64,000 nt of DNA from Tabrizicola sp. (GTDB taxonomy: Bacteria > Pseudomonadota > Alphaproteobacteria > Rhodobacterales > Rhodobacteraceae). The stretch lies in contig NZ_JAUCZH010000001.1 of NCBI RefSeq assembly GCF_030373185.1, positions 372,001 through 436,000 of the forward strand. Reading direction: 5' to 3'. Below are positions 62,174 to 64,000 of the stretch, piece after piece (positions within the stretch are counted from its first letter, which is position 1; each line of letters starts with the position of its first letter). The translations under genes and the position numbers were made by a program. The notes under the pieces were generated by a model. The model worked only from the letters and a program-made list of their open reading frames with translations, was not told the origin of the DNA and did no database searches.

Positions 62174-64000
62174 TTGGATCGCGCAATTCAAAGCGACGTT
62201 TGGGCGCGATTTTCGCGCCTGCGCCGTCAAAAGCGTGTGCAAACGGCCGTCACGCTGGGGCTGGTCTTTCTTGGGCCGGTGCTTGCCGTGGCGACTTTTC
62301 TTGCCATGGGGCCGTTCAATCAGGATGCCGCCTCGCCAGTCCTGCGGCTGATCCTGCTTTCCGATCTTGTCTATGTCCTTTTCATCGCAGCGCTGGTTCT
62401 GGCCCGTGTTGCGCGGCTGATAGCGGATCGCCGGTCCCGATCCGCCGGTTCCCGGCTGCACATGCGGCTTTCTGGCGTCTTCATGCTGATTGCACTGGTG
62501 CCGACCGTGCTTGTCGCGGTGTTTGCCGTCCTGTCCATCAACATCGGGCTTGAAGGCTGGTTTTCGGACCGGGTGCGCAATGTCGTAGGTTCCTCCTTGT
62601 CGGCTGCGCAGGCCTATGAGGCGGTGCAGCGTGACGATCTGGCCAGTGATGCCCTGGCCTTGGCAAGTTACCTCAACCGGGCCAAGCGCCAGACGGTATT
62701 CCTGCGCGATGACCAGTTGCGCCCGCTGCTGTCGCAAGGACAGTCGGTCATTCAGCGCGGGTTGAAAGAAGCCTATCTGGTCGATGGTGACGGCGATCTG
62801 AAGACCCGTGGCGAACGGTCCTATCTGTTTGGCTTCGAGTCACTGACACCCGCTCAGCTTGACAGCGCCCGCACGGGCAATACGGTCCTGATCCCGGATT
62901 GGCCCAATAATGAATTCCGCGCGCTGGTTTACCTTGATGCCTTTCCAGACCGGTATCTTTACGTCACCCGCGCGGTTGACGGCACGATCCTGTCGCTGCT
63001 CGACGAAACGCAGGAAACCGTCCAGCTTTATAACCAGCTGGAAAGCGAACGTGGGCGCCTGTTGTTCAACTTCGGCCTGATCTACCTTGGCTTCGCGCTG
63101 ATTTTGATCCTTGCTGCAGTCTGGCTGGGCCTGTGGTTCGCCGAACGCCTGTCGCGCCCCGTGGGCCGTCTGGCGGGGGCGGCGGAACGGGTGGGCGGGG
63201 GCGATCTTGACGTGCAGGTGACCGAAGAGGATGGCGACGACGAAATCGCCTCGCTCGGCCGGCTGTTCAACCAGATGACCCGGCAGCTAAAAGGCCAGCG
63301 CGAAGCTCTGATGGACAGCCACAGTCAGACCGAACGCCGCCGCCGCCTGTTCGATTCCGTGCTGTCGAACGTGACGGCGGGCGTCATTGGTCTGGACAGC
63401 GACGGGGACATCGATTTTGTGAACCGCGCCGCCGAACGGCTCCTGGATTTTGCCGATGGCCGGACCGACATGCCGCTTGCCGCCGCCGTGCCGGAATTTG
63501 CGCCGCTGTTTGACCGTTTGCGCGAAGGCAGCGGCAGCGCGGTCCAGGAAGAGGTGCGGCTGACCCGCAAGGGAAAGCTGGAAAGCCTTCTGGTCCGCAT
63601 GAGCGTACGCCGCAACGATGCCGGAAATCTGGAAGGCTATGTCGTCGCCTTTGATGATGTGACGGAACTTGTGTCAGCGCAGCGCATGGCTGCTTGGGGC
63701 GACGTGGCCCGCCGCATCGCGCATGAGATCAAGAACCCGCTGACCCCGATCCAGCTTTCGGCCGAACGTATCAAGCGCAAGTTCGGGGCTCAGGTGAAAG
63801 ACCCCGAAGACCTTGAACAATATACCGATGTGATCGTGCGTCAGACCAATGACCTGCGCCGGATCGTGGACGAGTTCTCCAAGTTCGCCCGCATGCCGGA
63901 ACCTGACCGGCGTGAATGTGATCTGACCGAACTGGTGCGTGCTTCGGTTTTGTTGCAGGAAAATGGCCAACCCGGGGTGCGTTTCGTAAAGGACATCGCG
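62174..64000 (+). CDS. ntrY: Nitrogen regulation sensor kinase NtrY (3' partial)
   Basis: The frame is open from TTG 62174 (AGGTCAGG just upstream) to the right edge, 609 codons. It has about four N-terminal helices and a periplasmic sensor loop, a HAMP (RLSRPVGRLAGAAERV), a PAS domain (RRRLFDSVLSNVTAGVIGLD) and a HisKA with H517 in [19 protein letters not shown]. The ATPase domain lies mainly beyond the window. NtrY with NtrX controls nitrogen and, in some species, nitrate-respiration genes; ntrX is expected next. Confidence 0.93.
   Translation, partial: MDRAIQSDVWARFSRLRRQKRVQTAVTLGLVFLGPVLAVATFLAMGPFNQDAASPVLRLILLSDLVYVLFIAALVLARVARLIADRRSRSAGSRLHMRLSGVFMLIALVPTVLVAVFAVLSINIGLEGWFSDRVRNVVGSSLSAAQAYEAVQRDDLASDALALASYLNRAKRQTVFLRDDQLRPLLSQGQSVIQRGLKEAYLVDGDGDLKTRGERSYLFGFESLTPAQLDSARTGNTVLIPDWPNNEFRALVYLDAFPDRYLYVTRAVDGTILSLLDETQETVQLYNQLESERGRLLFNFGLIYLGFALILILAAVWLGLWFAERLSRPVGRLAGAAERVGGGDLDVQVTEEDGDDEIASLGRLFNQMTRQLKGQREALMDSHSQTERRRRLFDSVLSNVTAGVIGLDSDGDIDFVNRAAERLLDFADGRTDMPLAAAVPEFAPLFDRLREGSGSAVQEEVRLTRKGKLESLLVRMSVRRNDAGNLEGYVVAFDDVTELVSAQRMAAWGDVARRIAHEIKNPLTPIQLSAERIKRKFGAQVKDPEDLEQYTDVIVRQTNDLRRIVDEFSKFARMPEPDRRECDLTELVRASVLLQENGQPGVRFVKDIA

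Noticed and set aside
1-64000. CRISPR array, insertion sequence, prophage or toxin-antitoxin defence island
   Set aside because: No regular spacer-repeat series, transposase or integrase, phage structural gene or defence gene was seen. The COQ10-like gene may be auto-named RatA toxin, but its relatives in this lineage are quinone-binding.

Overview
The window is a gene-dense, GC-rich chromosomal segment of an alphaproteobacterium, almost certainly a member of the Rhodobacteraceae (Rhodobacter/Paracoccus-type). The support is: a nifR3(dusB)-ntrB-ntrC-ntrY order with an NtrC that lacks the sigma54 GAFTGA loop, a fused ispDF, a fused narK1-narK2 next to a NarR-type regulator, and paired DUF6477/DUF6456 genes. 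Genus cannot be fixed from the sequence alone. No rRNA, tRNA, CRISPR array, insertion sequence or prophage was seen. It reads as ordinary chromosome with two accessory blocks: a sugar/AI-2-type ABC operon and a nitrate-respiration island.

Layout. 1-8 kb: end of a flavoprotein gene, a small secreted protein, a capsule export set (kdsA, kpsE-like, kpsT, no kpsM), a divergent NhaA-family antiporter, a uracil-DNA glycosylase-family gene and an SseB-family gene. 8.2-9.2 kb: rplM-rpsI with a strong terminator. 9.6-12.8 kb: an ABC transporter operon (ATPase, permease, binding protein) whose binding protein resembles the autoinducer-2 receptor LuxP; its promoter overlaps a pair of LacI-type operators. 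13-14.3 kb: a TetR gene with a palindromic operator, a small membrane protein, and an Rrf2/NsrR-type gene. 14.4-15.8 kb: a short ORF, a 5-formyl-THF cyclo-ligase-family gene and a decayed nnrS/nnrU remnant.

15.8-30 kb is the nitrate-respiration island: narR, narK (24-TM fusion), narGHJI, a cytoplasmic parvulin, a hemerythrin, a beta-carbonic anhydrase, moeA and a DUF2478 gene, nearly all overlapping or tightly spaced on one strand. The first genes import nitrate and export nitrite and build the membrane reductase; NarJ and probably the parvulin assist assembly; MoeA supplies molybdenum cofactor. FNR/NarR-type boxes lie in the narR-narK gap.

30-49 kb holds a DUF1127 gene divergent from a MocR-type regulator, a polyamine-type ABC transporter (two permeases plus ATPase, no binding protein), ppk2-tetR, an alpha/beta hydrolase, a sterol-desaturase-like protein, metA (acetyl-type), a P-loop ATPase, a FadL-family porin, a DMT exporter, guaA, an MttB-family protein and the DUF6477/DUF6456 pair. 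49-64 kb holds aqpZ, lipA, a porin, a diheme cytochrome c, hpt with a 58-residue companion, a COQ10-like protein, an AI-2E family protein, an esterase, pncC-pgpA-ispDF, then dusB-ntrB-ntrC and the start of ntrY, which runs off the right edge.

A GC-rich intergenic repeat with hairpins recurs near 8.0, 35.3 and 45.6 kb. Start codons were moved inward from the longest possible ORF wherever a ribosome-binding site, family length or operon overlap supported it.
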